From assembly GCA_019973155.2 (NCBI GenBank), contig BPQB01000079.1, positions 1-64,000 on the forward strand: a DNA stretch of 64,000 bases. Direction: 5' to 3'. The stretch is from Phanerochaete sordida (lineage: Eukaryota > Basidiomycota > Agaricomycetes > Polyporales > Phanerochaetaceae). Below, in pieces: positions 25,327-37,165 of the stretch (within the stretch, counting starts at the first letter, position 1; each line of letters starts with the position of its first letter). The translations under genes and the position numbers were made by a program. The notes beneath the pieces are model-generated. The model saw only the letters and a program-made list of their open reading frames with translations, had not been told where the DNA came from and did not search any database.

Positions 25327-26306
25327 GGAAACATTCGAGCACTTACTGAGTCTTTGCTGCACAATGCGTCACATGAAGTACCCACAACAGTTCTATAACG
25401 GAATCACGACTTGATCTGCAACACATTCCCATGGATACGTGCCTGTACATGTGCCGCCTTGCTTTCTGCTGAGTGCCTGTTATCTATATTCCACGCGCGG
25501 CGAACCATGACCGCGCGTTCGGAGAAAATGGGTTCGGAAGACGTTGACAGCGAGTTTTTTTTTCTCTGTGGCACCAAGCTGGGCTCTTCTGCGACGCTGA
25601 AAGGCGTCCGAGTGTGTTTTGAGCAGCAAAGCGAGAGATGGCGGTGAACTGCGGCAGCGCCTGCGGTTGGGGACGAGCAGCGCCACGACGCGCCCGCACT
25701 TTGCCGACCGCGTTCGCATCTGCGTTCGACGGTCTCCGTCCACACGACTCACCCTTTCTCCCGTCTTTCGCGCCTTCGCCGCCCAGCCCGACCGTGTTAC
25801 TGATTGTTTTGACGAATGCGTCCCGAATGCTGGCACGGACGTGTTTTTCCGCGCTTGCGGTCGGGTCGATGCCAGGTTCGTACCGCTTTGGTTCCAGGGA
25901 TTTCTTGGGGGCATCTTCAAGCTGTACTCTGCTAACAGCACTAAGTACAGAGCTCCTTGAGCTTCAAATGTTCTGCGTAATGCCGCTGAGTGCGCCGCTC
26001 AACGACCTCTCTTGAATCAGCACGTTGTCGCGCCTGCTACCTGGCGGTGATTTCGTCAGTGTTGCTATGCCCGATGCGTGTCTTCGGGAGCCCGACAATC
26101 TTCCCATGACATCCGCAGCGCACATCTGCCTTGTTTCTGTGCGCAGCCGTCGCCACCGTCGCCCCGCGGGCCCGGCCTCAGGAACATCGGTTGGCCCGTA
26201 TGATCAGAAAATGATGGGGCCCTGGACGGGGAATTAAAACAAGCTCTTCACGACGAGCGGGGCCCCCTCGACGTCGAGGAAGTTGTGTCGCCTGCAGGCC
26301 AGCAGC
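25327..26306. other. Intergenic region upstream of the GH79 gene
   Basis: Nearly 1 kb without a recognisable gene. Open frames exist on both strands but carry no family motif and no convincing splice pattern. A run of nine T lies at about 25555. It must contain the GH79 promoter; no clear TATA box was found. Confidence 0.35.
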
Positions 26307-28746
26307 ATGGCCCTCCGCTCGCTCTTCTTGCATCTGCTCACCGCCCTCACCGCGGCCCGCGCGATCACAGTCTACAACCAGCTCCCGCTCGCGGCGCAGA
26401 CGACTGCCAGCACTGCAACAAGCAGCGGCGCCGCCCCTGCCGCCACAGGCAACTACACCGGCCTCGCAGCGTACGACCCCACGACATGGCCCCCGCCCGC
26501 GCTCCCCAACCCGCTCCCTGCGACCCAGTTCGCGCTCGACCTCATGCCCAGCGCTGACACCGTGCAGGGGATCAGTATGCAGGTTCCGGGCTCGTTCTTC
26601 GGCATCTCTATCGAAATGTCCGTTGCGACCCAAGTCTGTGCGTATAGCCGTCCCCCTGAGCTATGCTAGTACTCACCAATCTTGTGCGTGCAGTGGGTAT
26701 AAATGCGTATGTTCCATGTTCAGAGAGGTGTTCTCCTCCTAAGACACCGCTCCTAGGTCTTTCCTTCAAGTTCCCTTCCTGAACCTTATGGCCCTCATCG
26801 CGGACCGCGCGGGACAAGTCGTCATTCGAGTAGGTGGTAACACACAGGACTACGCCACACTGGTGGCCAACACGTCCGATGGCAGGATGGTGGAGAAGCA
26901 GGCAATCGACCCGAACAACCCCGTAGGCACCACGCTCAAAGCACTTGTAGGCCAATGTTGACACTTTGGAATAGACGGGAACGCCGACACTTATCTTCAC
27001 CGATGAGCTCCTGTACACGATGGCCAACATCTCCAAATTCGTGAATGTGAAGTGGTTCCTCGGTAAGTTCTTGTATTTAGATCAGGTCTGCTTCGTCACT
27101 TACAAGTCGACACAGGTGTTCCCTTTGACGACTCCACAAATATTCATATGGAGATTGTTGAGCACGGCGAGCAGATCATTGGCAACAACCTGCTTGGCTT
27201 CCAAGTCAGTAACGAACCTGATCTCTACGCGAAGTACGCTCGGATGGTCTCGCTCTGTTCTGAACGTGGGGCTCACGGTTATCACAGGCATTTGCACCGG
27301 AACGAAACATATGGCGCTAGCGACTTCTATGTCGAGTTCGGTAACTGGCGGGACGCGTTCAACAATGACGCCCTCGTACCTGCGAAGAAGACGATGATTG
27401 GTCCGAGCTTGTCGCTGTGGAACACCACGTACTGGAGCTTAGACGATACCTGGAACACTGGCTTCCTCCCGAACTATGTCGACAACCTCTACGCTTTGAG
27501 CGTCGAAAGGCGAGTACAGCACGCGCGCCTCACGGCGTCCCCGAAGCTCACGCGAAGCACAGGTACCCCGCCGATAACTGCGATTTCTTCTATGGCGGAA
27601 CCGTCGTCTACCCGCCCGACGTCTTCCCAGATTATCTCTCGCACAGTTCTGGCAAGGGACTCGTGAGCAACCTGCTCGACTCGACGCTCGTGGCACAGCA
27701 GTACTCGCTGCCGTTCATCATGTTCGAGACGAACTCCGCGTCGTGCGGTGGTTTCGCCGGCGTCAGTAACGTGTACGGCATTGCGCTCTGGGCCCTCGAC
27801 TACGGCCTGCAGATGGTGTACAGCAACCTGACGCACGCGCTTGTACACGTCGGTGGACAGGATGTATTCTACAACCCCTTCACCCGTGAGTGCAAAGAAA
27901 CAAATTCAAAACCTTCGCCGGCCCGCTGACACGTACTCACAGCCCCGCCCACAAACGAGTCGCTCTACCACGAGTGGACGATCGGCCCGATCTTCTACTC
28001 AATCCTCGCGATGACCGAGGTGCTCGGGAACACGAACACGTCGCGCGTGGTCGACCTCTTCGCGAACGGCGACAACGACCTGACGCCCGCGTACGCGATC
28101 TACGAGAACGACGAGCTCGCGCGCGTCGCGCTCTTCAACTACATGGACGACCCGACCGGCGCCGCGGCGCTCGACGTCACGATCGCCGTCGGCGGGAACG
28201 CGACCGGCCAGCCGCTCGCGACGCCGTCGCAGGTCCGCGTCAAGTACCTCGCCGCGCCGTCCGTGAGCGAGAAGTTCAACATCACCTGGGCCGGCCGCGT
28301 ACGTATCCCTGGTTTCCAAACTTTCCACACGTCGCTGACACGCCTCGCAGACGCTCGGCGGCATGTACGAGTGCGACGGCCGGCTGAACGGCACGGAGGA
28401 GATCGTGACCGTGCCGTGCGACACGACCGCGGGGACGTGCACCGTCCACGTGCCGGCGCCGGGCTTCGCGCTCGTGTTCGTGAGCGACGCCGCGCTGCAG
28501 GATGCGCAGGCGCAGGCGACGGCGACGTTCCCGACGACGGCGCTCACGAAGACGATCAACACCGTGTCCGTCGACGCCGCGGCGCTCCAGACGAGCAACG
28601 GCCACAGCGGGCGCACGCGCGTCCTCGGGAGCACGAGCAAGGGCAGCGCGAGCTCTGCGCCGCACGGCGTGACGGTGTCGGGCTGGGTGGCAGTCGGTGC
28701 GGGGCTCGTGTCGGGGCTCGCGGCGCTCTTGGTGGCTGTGGCGTGA
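26307..28746 (+). CDS. Glycoside hydrolase family 79 (beta-glucuronidase-like), secreted and probably GPI-anchored
   Basis: GH79 enzymes remove glucuronic acid units from glycans such as arabinogalactan side chains. The protein starts with a signal peptide (M-A-L-R-S-L-F-L-H-L-L-T-A-L-T-A-A-R-A). The barrel shows R-V-G-G-N-T-Q-D-Y, the acid/base site V-S-N-E-P-D (about 27210) and the nucleophile region F-I-M-F-E-T-N-S (about 27715-27740). The C-terminal beta domain follows, then a Ser/Gly-rich linker and a hydrophobic end (W-V-A-V-G-A-G-L-V-S-G-L) ending A-V-A, which fits a GPI-attachment signal. Several introns of about 50-60 nt interrupt it. About 600 residues, usual for fungal GH79. Likely works in cell-wall or plant-glycan processing. 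The exact substrate is inferred only from the family. Confidence 0.87.
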
Positions 28747-29253
28747 TTCTACGCTCTTTGGATTGGATACACGTAACACTGGGTAATCATGGGCTATACC
28801 ATACGGATTCTGAGACTTCTGTCGTTCTCTTGTATTGACTGTCATTTTAAGGCGCAATTTACAGTGGTACTACACCTTCGCGAACTAGACCTCGGCAGCC
28901 TGCGCAGCCATCCCGCCCAGACTCTGTCTATCTGTCTTCTTGGCCATCTGTGACGAAAGCCTCCGCGTTTGATGTGTGTTGCTGGTGCCAACAACGGACA
29001 TGCTGGCAGAGCCGTTCCTGCTCGCCTGCCATAAAGGGAGCAGCAACTCGAAGCCGACGATTGCGCCACCAGGAATTTTGTAGGCGCCAAGCTGTGGCTT
29101 CAGCACCTTCGACCTGGCGTCCGCGACTTTGCTCGCAGAGTCTCTCCGATTTTCGGCAGATTGCAGAACTCCTAGGGGCCCTAGTCAGGGGCTGCTTAGG
29201 AGCTCTGCGATCACCATCCGCGAGTTGGCATGCGGTCGCTGCCTCCAGGAGGC
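28747..29253. other. Spacer between the GH79 and small orphan genes
   Basis: About 500 bases that hold the GH79 3' flank and upstream DNA of the next gene. No gene is supported. Confidence 0.35.
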
Positions 29254-29305
29254 GGCTGACAGCGGGATGAGCAGTGGCTCCCCTGCATAGCGCGAGCCAT
29301 ATAAA
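29254..29305 (+). promoter_or_regulatory. GGCTGAC box and TATA box of the small orphan gene
   Basis: GGCTGAC lies at 29254-29260 and TATAAA at 29300-29305, 46 bp apart and about 90 nt before the start codon at 29394. The same arrangement (42-43 bp spacing) occurs before the related genes at 58 and 60 kb and at the relic at 16 kb. Confidence 0.6.
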
Positions 29306-29393
29306 CACCAGGGTCCCGACCGTGAGCTCTCCATCTATTCCGCACCCTACACTCATCATCTCTGTCCTATTTCTTTGCTCTACCTCTTGCATT

Positions 29394-29786
29394 ATGCAGT
29401 ACTACGCGATGCCTGTTCACATGCTCGCGCCGGAGGCTCCTCCGTTCATTCCTTTTTCCAACATGAACGCTCGCTCGGACCTCATCTCCCTCGACGATGC
29501 CCGCCGCGACCCCGCCATCGTCTACGGCTCCTTCGACCGGCTTTCGCAGACGCCTCCGGTCCAGAGGCTGCAACGGAAGCCGTCGACGGCGTCCGTGTCC
29601 GCAGCCTCGATGAGCTTCAGCGCCGGCACCCCGCCTCCGTCTCCCAACAAGGCCTTGCTCGAGAAGCTTCGTTCCGCAACTCAAGCCCGCCTGGACGCCC
29701 AGCTTAACGTCGGCATGAATTACGGACCGTCTTCGCCGACTCGCGGTGGGGCCCAGTACTCGCCCCTACGCGACAACTGGTTCTGA
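29394..29786 (+). CDS. Small orphan protein, family core R-S-D-L-I-S-L-D-D-A-R
   Basis: A single-exon gene of 130 codons. I do not recognise a named family. The N terminus is M-Q-Y-Y-A-M-P-V-H-M-L-A-P. The core (residues about 27-45) reads D-L-I-S-L-D-D-A-R-R-D-P-A-I-V-Y-G-S, closely matching proteins encoded at 58.2 and 60.4 kb. The rest is Ser/Pro-rich, with a C terminus ending L-R-D-N-W-F. There is no signal peptide or membrane segment. It has its own GGCTGAC-TATA promoter. It lacks the C-terminal A-A-A-R-x-D-I-K block of the other two, so it is probably a separate subfamily. Confidence 0.7.
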   Translation: MQYYAMPVHMLAPEAPPFIPFSNMNARSDLISLDDARRDPAIVYGSFDRLSQTPPVQRLQRKPSTASVSAASMSFSAGTPPPSPNKALLEKLRSATQARLDAQLNVGMNYGPSSPTRGGAQYSPLRDNWF

Positions 29787-30331
29787 TCGCGTAGGACTTT
29801 CCCCCTCCTCCCGCGTGTGCAGTCGCCGCTAGATGTGACGTTCTGCAGGTAGAGGGGGACCCTCTGGTACTGACCTTTCCTCCCAGACTTACGGACAAGT
29901 AGCTTGGGCATCGTATAAAAATGCATACATGTACATGGACTCGTGTGTATTACTGACCATTTGTTTACAGGCCCTGAGGGAAGGAGTCGTGTCTCCTAGC
30001 GCAGACCTTTTCGTGGTCCTCGGGATAAGTACTCGCCCAAGCATCTTGAGCTTGGCGAGGAAACTAACATGCGCTCATGTATTCTCCTTATCATGAATAT
30101 ATCTCCGTGCTTTGCGACGCATTTTCCTGTGGCGTCTTCATCGTGGCAAAGTGTGAACGCGGATGCGAAGCAGCGCCCTGAGGCGCGTGGCGAGGCCATT
30201 CCACGAAGCGCCCATAACTATACCCCAGACCATCACGTCCTCGCTACCTCTCCTCCCTGCCCTCTGCCTATCTTCGCGTCTCTTGAACCACTGAGATATG
30301 CTCTCTGTGCTCTGAACTATCACTCCGAACA
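29787..30331. other. Spacer before COG4
   Basis: About 545 bases containing the 3' flank of the small orphan gene and the COG4 upstream region. Pyrimidine-rich tracts lie shortly before the COG4 start. No gene was seen. Confidence 0.35.
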
Positions 30332-33118
30332 ATGGCAATTGAGATGCAGGCGCAGGGCACCCCCACACGCAGCGACCCGCGGACGCTCACGTCGCTGTCC
30401 GAGATCCTCTCCTCGCTGTCCGCGCTCGAGGCAGAAGAGACTGAGCTCTCGCACTCGCTCTCCGCGCTGCTCGGCGACCGCGAGCCCATCGTGCACGCGC
30501 TGACACGTCTACAGGCGCTCGAGCCGCGGCTCGCCGAGCTGCACGGCGAGGCGTACGTCCTCGCCGGCACCGTCTCCGCGACCGCGACGACCGCGGACCG
30601 CGTGGGCGGGCGCGTGCGGCTGCTCGACGAGGAGATGAAGCGCGTGCGCGAGGCCGGCGAGCGTGTCGGGCAGGTCATGGAGCTCAAGGTGCGCCTGCTG
30701 CAGTCGTGTGCGCTGGACGGACCGCTGACCACGCGCACAGTCCTCGCTCGGTGCGCTGCAGGCCGCGATGGAAGCGCAGGACTGGGAGAGCGCGACGCGG
30801 CACTGTGCCCGCGCGATGGCGCTGCCGCTCGACGTGACCTCTGGCGCGTTCGCAGAGTCATCTGTGGTACGTGCGCTGTCCCGTGCTTCCGTACGCCGCC
30901 CTCACACGCAGAAGCACAGCCGAGTGCGGAGAGTCCGCTTCCGCCCGCACAGACGCTCCAAGCCGCGCGCGAGCAGCTCCTGCACATCTTCCGCGAGCAG
31001 TTCGAGAAGGCGTCGACAGGCAGGGATGCCGCTGCCACGACGCGCTTCTTCAAGCTCTTCCCTGCGATTGGATGGGAGGAAGAGGGCCTACAGGCGTATG
31101 CGTCTTTCGTAGTGGATCTCGTGAAGGTCCGCGCCCCTGCTTCGGCGAAGAGTGCGTTGCTTGCTTGTTACCGATTGCCTTCCTCTGAGCTTTGGGCTAG
31201 CCTCCTCCCCACTGTACTACATCACCGCGCTTACTGCGCTCTATGAGAGCGTGGCGATCATCGTCGACCAGCATCAGCCAGTCGTCGAGAAGTACTACGG
31301 CCCTGGCAAGATGACGAGCGTGCTCAAGCGGCTGCTGCAAGAAGCAGACAGAGTTACGAAGGATCTTGTCGAGGGCTGGGAAGAGGAACGTTCCATGAAG
31401 CGCAAAGTACGTCTTGTGTGTCATTTGAGAAAATTCTGACTAACCGCATATAGCTGGCAGACACTTCAGCACCCTCGTTCCAATCGCTCAGCACATCAAC
31501 ACCTATACGACGAGCGACCTCTCACGCAGGAAATGTGGAAGAAGAGCAGGTTGACGCGAGAGAGATCGACAAAGTGCTCACCGAGGCAGCAGGTATGGCT
31601 GGGCGGTGGAGTCTATTCCGCAAATTCCTGTACGAAAGACTCAAGGTCGGTGTCCTCTCGTTTCGTCGCACAAGATATTGAGCACCTCACTTGCAGGAAA
31701 GTGAGGACGAAGATGAAGCTCAGAGCACCGATAGGTCACGCCCGACGACGCCCCAACCACCAGCTACAGCTAAGAGTCAAGCGTTCGAACCAGCAAATAG
31801 CGGCGTAGCAGATGCGTTGGAAGCTATCGAGGCTTCGTCATCACGTCAATTAATGGAAGATACCCTCAATACCTACTACCTCCCCATGGAAGTGTGGTAT
31901 ACTCGTACCATTATCGACAAGGTACGAGCACCTTTTTAATCGCTCAAGCACCCGCTGACCCCATCCAGGCGCACAGCCTCTCAAAACCAGACTTCTCGCA
32001 ATATCCTGCGACGACGACGACGCCGGACGACGCGTTCTACATCCTCAAGATCGTGCTCTCGCGTCTTCTCTCATGCGGCACCGTACTCATCGTCGTGAAG
32101 ACAGCTGAGGCGCTGCGTGAGGTCATGGACCGCGATTACGCCGGTGTCATCAAGAAGAAACTTGACGATGTGTATAGGACCGGCGGCGCTGGGCCAACCG
32201 CGCGCGGCGAAAAGGAGAGCCGGCAGGCCTTCATCGTGAGTCAATGTTTGCCTGCAGTGGTGCGCTGAACTGAAGCTTGTGGCGCAGATATTACTCAACG
32301 ACCTTGACGTGTCGTCGTCGCACATGGAGCGACTGACAAAGGAGCTGTGTGCGTCGACACTCATCTCGCAGAACTTCCTCGACAGTGAGGCAGACGCGGT
32401 GCGAGACGCCATAACCTCGTTCAACAACCTCGTTCCGCGGTTCCGTTCCACATTACGGGTACGTGTGGTCCACGTCCGCAACCTGTGGCATGCTCACGTG
32501 CGAATGCAGGCCGGCGTTGAGCAGCTCTTCAATCAGCTCCTGCGCCCGAAGCTGCGGATGTTCATCCCGGACGTGTACAAGGACGTGTCATACGTGCTCG
32601 ACGACGACAGCTACGCGGCCGCGGAGATGCACGACGTCGTGCGCAAGCGCTTCGTCAAGGCGTGGGAGGGTCTTGTCGAAGGGTACAAGGACACGTTCAC
32701 CGAGAGCAACTTCCGCCTCTTCTTCGGCCTTGCGCTCGATGTGCTCGTCCGCCCGTGGGAGAAGTTCGTCATGGCGCTGAAGTACACCGAGGTGCGTGAT
32801 CATCTGCTCGCGCATTCGACGCGTAGCTGACGGTGGTCATAGCTTGGTGCGGTGCGCTTCGACCGTGACCTCCGCGCCGTCACGACGTATCTCTCGTCTC
32901 AAACCGCGTTCGGAGATGTCAGAGAGAAGTTCCTCCGCCTGCAGCAAATTGCGACGTTGCTCAACTTAGACTCAGTAAGCGTGCATTGAGGCCTTGCTTG
33001 AGTTCTGGCTGACAACTCCCCTCAGGAGGAAGACGTGGATGAATTCTACAACGGCTCGGGTATCGCGTGGAAGCTCAACGAGCATGAGGCTCGCCTGGTC
33101 GCCGGACTTCGTGTTTAG
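30332..33118 (+). CDS. COG4: Conserved oligomeric Golgi complex subunit 4
   Basis: A lobe A subunit of the COG tethering complex, which guides retrograde vesicles within the Golgi. The N-terminal coiled-coil part (L-S-E-I-L-S-S-L-S-A-L-E-A-E-E) is followed by the conserved R-F-F-K-L-F-P-A-I-G segment (about 31045) and L-Y-E-S-V-A-I-I-V-D-Q-H-Q-P. The middle has L-N-T-Y-Y-L-P-M-E-V-W-Y. The C terminus has the helical-bundle region and ends W-K-L-N-E-H-E-A-R-L-V-A-G-L-R. About ten introns, the last inside the E-E-D-V-D-E-F-Y exon. Length about 750 residues, typical. The start codon opens an acidic N terminus directly after a pyrimidine-rich leader. Confidence 0.88.
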
Positions 33119-33252
33119 GTTATCTTGCCACTATTTATTCTGCTCTTGCATCATACATCTTAATCGGAATATACAACTTCATAAATGGACGTCCGCATCT
33201 TCTTTGTACAGGGTATCTATAGCATGAACTTCGAAGCAGGTACCAGACGAGC

Positions 33253-34197
33253 TCAGCCGCGCCTGAGCGCATCGAGACGAGCCTGTAGCGCGTCCTCGTC
33301 CGTCCCGCCTCCGCTGGAGTCGCCGCCGCCAGCGTGAGACGGACCTCCGCCATCGCCCATTGCGACGGCTTGTCTTGGTTCGGTGAGCGCTGAGGATATC
33401 GCGAGGCCAGTCGGGGCGTCGGTGAGCTATCCGACATCCGACGTCAGCAGAGCTGCCAATGCTAATGGCGTCGCGACACGCACCTGCTGCGATAGATCGA
33501 CGCCAATCTCGTCGAGGACCTGCCTGAGGATCTTGTCGCCCTCCTCTTCCTCGTCCTCGAGCTCGTCGTCCATGACGTCGTCGACGGCATCGGACATCAT
33601 CTCCTCCTTCATGTCCATCGTCGCGCTCTCCTTCTCGAACTCGTGCATGATGCGCTGGATCTGCGGCAGGTTCATCCCGCGGTTCATCGCGCCCATGGCC
33701 TGCAGCGGGCAGTCAGCACTCGGTTGCGCGGGGAGGTCAAGGGCGGGGGACGCGCACCCGTGTGGCGCCGCGCATCGCCTCCGCCATCTGCTGGTTGCTC
33801 CGCAGCGTCTGTATGCGAAGGCCGACTGCCTGGAGCTGCGTGCGCATCTGGTAGAACTTCTGGACGTAGCGGCGCGTGCGCACGAGGTCCTTCGCCATCA
33901 CCTTGCACGCATTCTGCGGGTGCGGGTGAGTATAAGATGTGGGGCACAGAAGGACAGACGTACAAGCTGTCCGGCCTTTGCGCTGCGCTTGATGTCGCCG
34001 ACGAGCTTCTTCTCCTGCTGCTCGAGCTTTGCTCGCTCGCGGTCGAGCTCGCGCTGCGCCTTCGCGAGGGCACGCTGGTGCTGCCGCAGCCGCTCCGCGG
34101 GGGTGACGGTGCGGCCAAAGAGGGTTTCCTGGTGCGCATCCGCCCGTCAGTGTGTGTGCTTGAGTATGCTGGAAGGAGCTCGCACGATGATGTTCAT
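33253..34197 (-). CDS. VPS2: ESCRT-III subunit VPS2 (CHMP2 family)
   Basis: A Snf7-family protein that polymerises with VPS24 and Snf7 on endosomes and recruits VPS4. Exon 1 encodes only M-N-I-I; after a 57-nt intron comes E-T-L-F-G-R-T-V-T-P-A-E-R-L-R. The basic helical core includes K-V-M-A-K-D-L-V-R-T-R-R and L-Q-A-V-G-L-R-I-Q-T-L. It is followed by the acidic region D-D-V-M-D-D-E-L-E-D-E. The end A-L-Q-A-R-L-D-A-L-R-R matches a MIM1 motif for VPS4 binding. Four introns. It diverges from the AN1-finger gene across 129 bp and converges on COG4 with 134 bp between stops. Confidence 0.92.
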
Positions 34198-34326
34198 GGC
34201 TAGAAGTGCGATGATGTCGAGAGAGAGCGGAGTGGGACAAGCGCGAGCCGAGCCGCCCGCCGCTTCGTCCGTGACCACCACTTGCCCATTCGCCCCAGTC
34301 TATACCCCTCGCACACGCGCAGCACC
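34198..34326. promoter_or_regulatory. Shared promoter of VPS2 and the AN1 zinc-finger gene
   Basis: The divergent start codons are 129 bp apart. No TATA box is evident in either direction. Both genes are inferred to use this short region. Confidence 0.5.
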
Positions 34327-35329
34327 ATGGCGACTGCGGACATGCCCGCCGTCGGCGCACACTGCGCCCTCGAACGCTGCAATGTGAACGACTTCCTGCC
34401 CATCAAGTGCTGCTGCGACCGCCTCTTCTGCCGCGAGCACATTCAGCCCGAGGAGCACGCGTGTCCGCTCCTCGAGCAGGTCCACACCCCGCGGCCGGGC
34501 GAGCCCGCACAGAAGATGCAGCGCTGCGCTGCGGACAAGTGCAGCAAGCTCAGCTTGGAGGCATTTATTGCGGACAAGGACGAGAAAGACGGGCGGACGC
34601 CTGCGCTGTGTCCGCAGTGCCAGAAGGCGTTCTGCGCGAGGTACGATCTGCCCAGACGATGTATACTACGTGGTGTACCTACTGCAATGACAGCCATCGT
34701 GACCCAGCTGCACACGGATGTGCTAAACCCGAGGCTGAGCTCCAGAGGAACGAAGCAGCCAAGGCGATCCTTGCGAAGATATTTCCCTCTCAGCCTGCTG
34801 CGACGTCAGCGGGTGCGGCGCCCTCGTCAACCGTTCCGGCTAAGCGCAAGGTCCCTCCGACGAATCCGAAGAAGGCTGCCCAGCTTCGTCAGGTTGAGCT
34901 CATGAAGATGCGCCACAAAGCGCAGGCGGGCGACCCAAAGGACAAGAATAGGAATGTGCCACTTGACCAGAAGTTGCATGTGAAGGTGCGTGCGCCAGAG
35001 AAAGGCGAGGACGAGAAGATATTCTGGTTTCAGAAGGTGCGTCTGTCCTTTTGTTGCCCAATTGAGCGCTCCTGTTGACGAAGTTCCTGCAGACCGTCAT
35101 AGCCGGACGCGCTCTCGACATGCTATCAGCGCACTTTGGCGTCTCGTCCGATAAAACAGTGAGTGCTGCAAACCTATCCTTACTCCATCGAGCACTCTGA
35201 TCCCTCGCGCAGCCTCTGTACCTTGAGAAGTCCTCGGCGGAGGACGCGGATGAGAGAGTGCGCCTGCAGCTGGACAAACCTCTCGCTGACCAAGTGGAGG
35301 ACGGTGCTCAGCTGGTCCTGAGTCGATGA
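34327..35329 (+). CDS. CUZ1: AN1-type zinc-finger protein, CUZ1/ZFAND1-like
   Basis: CUZ1/ZFAND1 proteins link Cdc48 and the proteasome and help clear arsenite-induced stress granules. Two AN1 fingers are visible. The first runs C-A-L-E-R-C-N through C-C-C-D-R-L-F-C-R-E-H to H-A-C. The second runs C-A-A-D-K-C-S through C-P-Q-C-Q-K-A-F-C-A, with an intron inserted before its H-R-D-P-A-A-H-G-C end. A basic linker (V-P-A-K-R-K-V-P) follows. The C-terminal part, ending Q-V-E-D-G-A-Q-L-V-L-S-R, looks like the ubiquitin-like domain of CUZ1. Three or four introns. Gene identity by domain order; function by family. Confidence 0.82.
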
Positions 35330-35726
35330 TCGGACTGGCGAACACACCTTAAGTGCATTGATAGCAATGTACTCCCACGGCGCAATCCCACCGTTGACAC
35401 CGCGAGGATGCTTCCTGCACCCTGTTTGCTGCACACGTTCCCAGACGAGCCCAGCACTGGGCTTCGGGTGTCATGTTGTGCAGAGGCCCGGAACCGAGGA
35501 CTTAGCTTCCAGGCTTGCTCGGCTAAATACATACCATAGGTGGAAGAAAGAGCCAGTAGAGTGCACGCGATTTCGTAGCGCAGGCCGTGATACCAGCTGA
35601 CCAGACGATTCGTCCGCCATCCGGATAGTGTCTCATCCTCGATCCGGCTCTGAGAGCAATTGCCTATACACGGATGCGTGGGACACCACGCTCGGTGCCT
35701 TCACACACCACCGCGGACGCGGCGAG
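35330..35726. other. Spacer upstream of the dioxygenase gene
   Basis: No gene seen. It ends at a strong TATA box and probably holds the regulated promoter of the dioxygenase. Confidence 0.35.
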
Positions 35727-35734
35727 TATAAAAG
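35727..35734 (+). promoter_or_regulatory. TATA box of the intradiol dioxygenase gene
   Basis: TATAAAAG, 65 nt upstream of the start codon at 35792. It is one of the best TATA matches in the window and fits an inducible catabolic gene. Confidence 0.6.
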
Positions 35735-35791
35735 GGCCCGCTTGGCCATGTTTCGCCACCAGTCTACCCTGACATACACAGATCGCCCAGG

Positions 35792-37061
35792 ATGTCGTCC
35801 GTCGAGAAGATGAAGGACCCGCTGCGCGTGGGCAAGGCCATCCGCGCCCAGCTCGAGCACGAGATCCCCCGGGACCTGCCCCTCGAGAAGGACTTCCGGG
35901 TCAGTCGCCCTTTGCTCTGCTCACGTATATACGCGCGCTGAACGCGTGCGGCGCTGCAGGAGGGCACGGACTACACGATTACGGACCACGTCAACGAACT
36001 GCACGCGCAGCTGTGCCCCGACACGCGCACGCTCGAGCTCTTCACGTCGCTCATCAACCACCTGCACGCGTTCGCGCGCGAGACGCGGCCGACGCACGCC
36101 GAGTGGACGCGCGCGGTCGAGTACCTCACGCGTGCGGGCAAGGAGAGCACTGAGTACAAGAACGAGTTTATCCTCCTCAGCGACTGCCTCGGGCTCAGCG
36201 AGCTCATCGACGAGCTCAACCACCCGAAGCCTGCGGTGCGCGCCCCGTGACTGTTGGCGAGGTGTACATGTGCTGATGTGCTCCAGGGATGCACGGACGG
36301 CTGCGAGCCGGGCCCATTCAAGACCGACGACGCGCCGGAGATACCGTCCGGCTCCCTCGTCGCGTCTGCGGGTACTGTCGGCGAACTCATGTACTTTGAG
36401 GCAACGGTCAAGAACACGAAGGGCGAGGGCGTCAAGGGTGCTAAGGCTGAAATGGTAAGCCACTTTGCTACATTTGAGGAAGTATCGTCCGCTTACCATG
36501 GCCGATCGTCACAGTGGCAGGCGGACGGCGACGGCCTGTACGATGTCCAGTATCCCGACAGGCCCGAGATCAATGACCGGGCAGTCATCGTTGCAGAGCC
36601 CAGCGGACGCTTTAACTATCGCGGTATCCTGCCCGTGGCATATCCCATTGTGCGTTCCACACCCTGCTTGGAGGGCCTACAAAGCTGACCGTTCTTTGCA
36701 GCCCAGCGACGGACCCATCGGCGACTTCCTGCACGCGCTTGGCCGCCACCCGCACCGCTCGTCGCACATCCACTTCACGATCACCGCGCCGGGGTACGAC
36801 GAGCTCACAACTGCGCTCTACCCGTCGCACTCGCCCTTTCTCGGCACGGACCCTGTGTTCGCGACGAAGAAGTCGCTCGTCACGCAGGTCACCGAGGAGC
36901 GCGACCCCGCGCGCTGGCGTGCGATGGGCTTCAGCGAGGACGAGGTCCAGCAGCGCGGCGGGCGAGTGTGGGTGTGGACGTATCAGTTCGTGCTTCCTAC
37001 CGTCGCGGAGGTTGAGCAGCTCAAGACAGAGATCTATGGGGCCAAGTCGTCTAAGGTTTAG
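35792..37061 (+). CDS. Intradiol ring-cleavage dioxygenase, probably hydroxyquinol 1,2-dioxygenase
   Basis: A non-heme Fe(III) enzyme that opens catechol-type rings, most likely 1,2,4-trihydroxybenzene, giving maleylacetate in lignin-aromatic breakdown. It has the N-terminal dimerisation domain (E-L-H-A-Q-L-C-P-D-T-R-T to L-S-E-L-I-D-E-L-N). The iron ligands are in place: Y in L-Y-D-V-Q-Y-P, Y in V-A-Y-P-I, and two His in S-S-H-I-H-F (about 36770). The usual R-P-A-H-I-H-F is R-S-S-H-I-H-F here. Five short introns; one splits just before the P-S-D-G-P-I-G block. No signal peptide, so cytosolic. About 330 residues. Catechol 1,2-dioxygenase activity cannot be excluded. Confidence 0.87.
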
Positions 37062-37165
37062 TCGTACTGCCGTGATAGGAGGCCTCTAATATCGGGAACC
37101 TGGAAGCTGTCATTCCCCGCCTGCGAATATAGCACTGTACATTACATGGTTATACATCGAATCTC

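Noticed and set aside
25480..26015. Frames on both strands upstream of GH79
   Set aside because: No homology pattern or consistent introns; treated as promoter-side intergenic DNA.
33643..34203. Plus-strand frames opposite VPS2
   Set aside because: They are complements of the VPS2 exons, whose protein matches the family closely.
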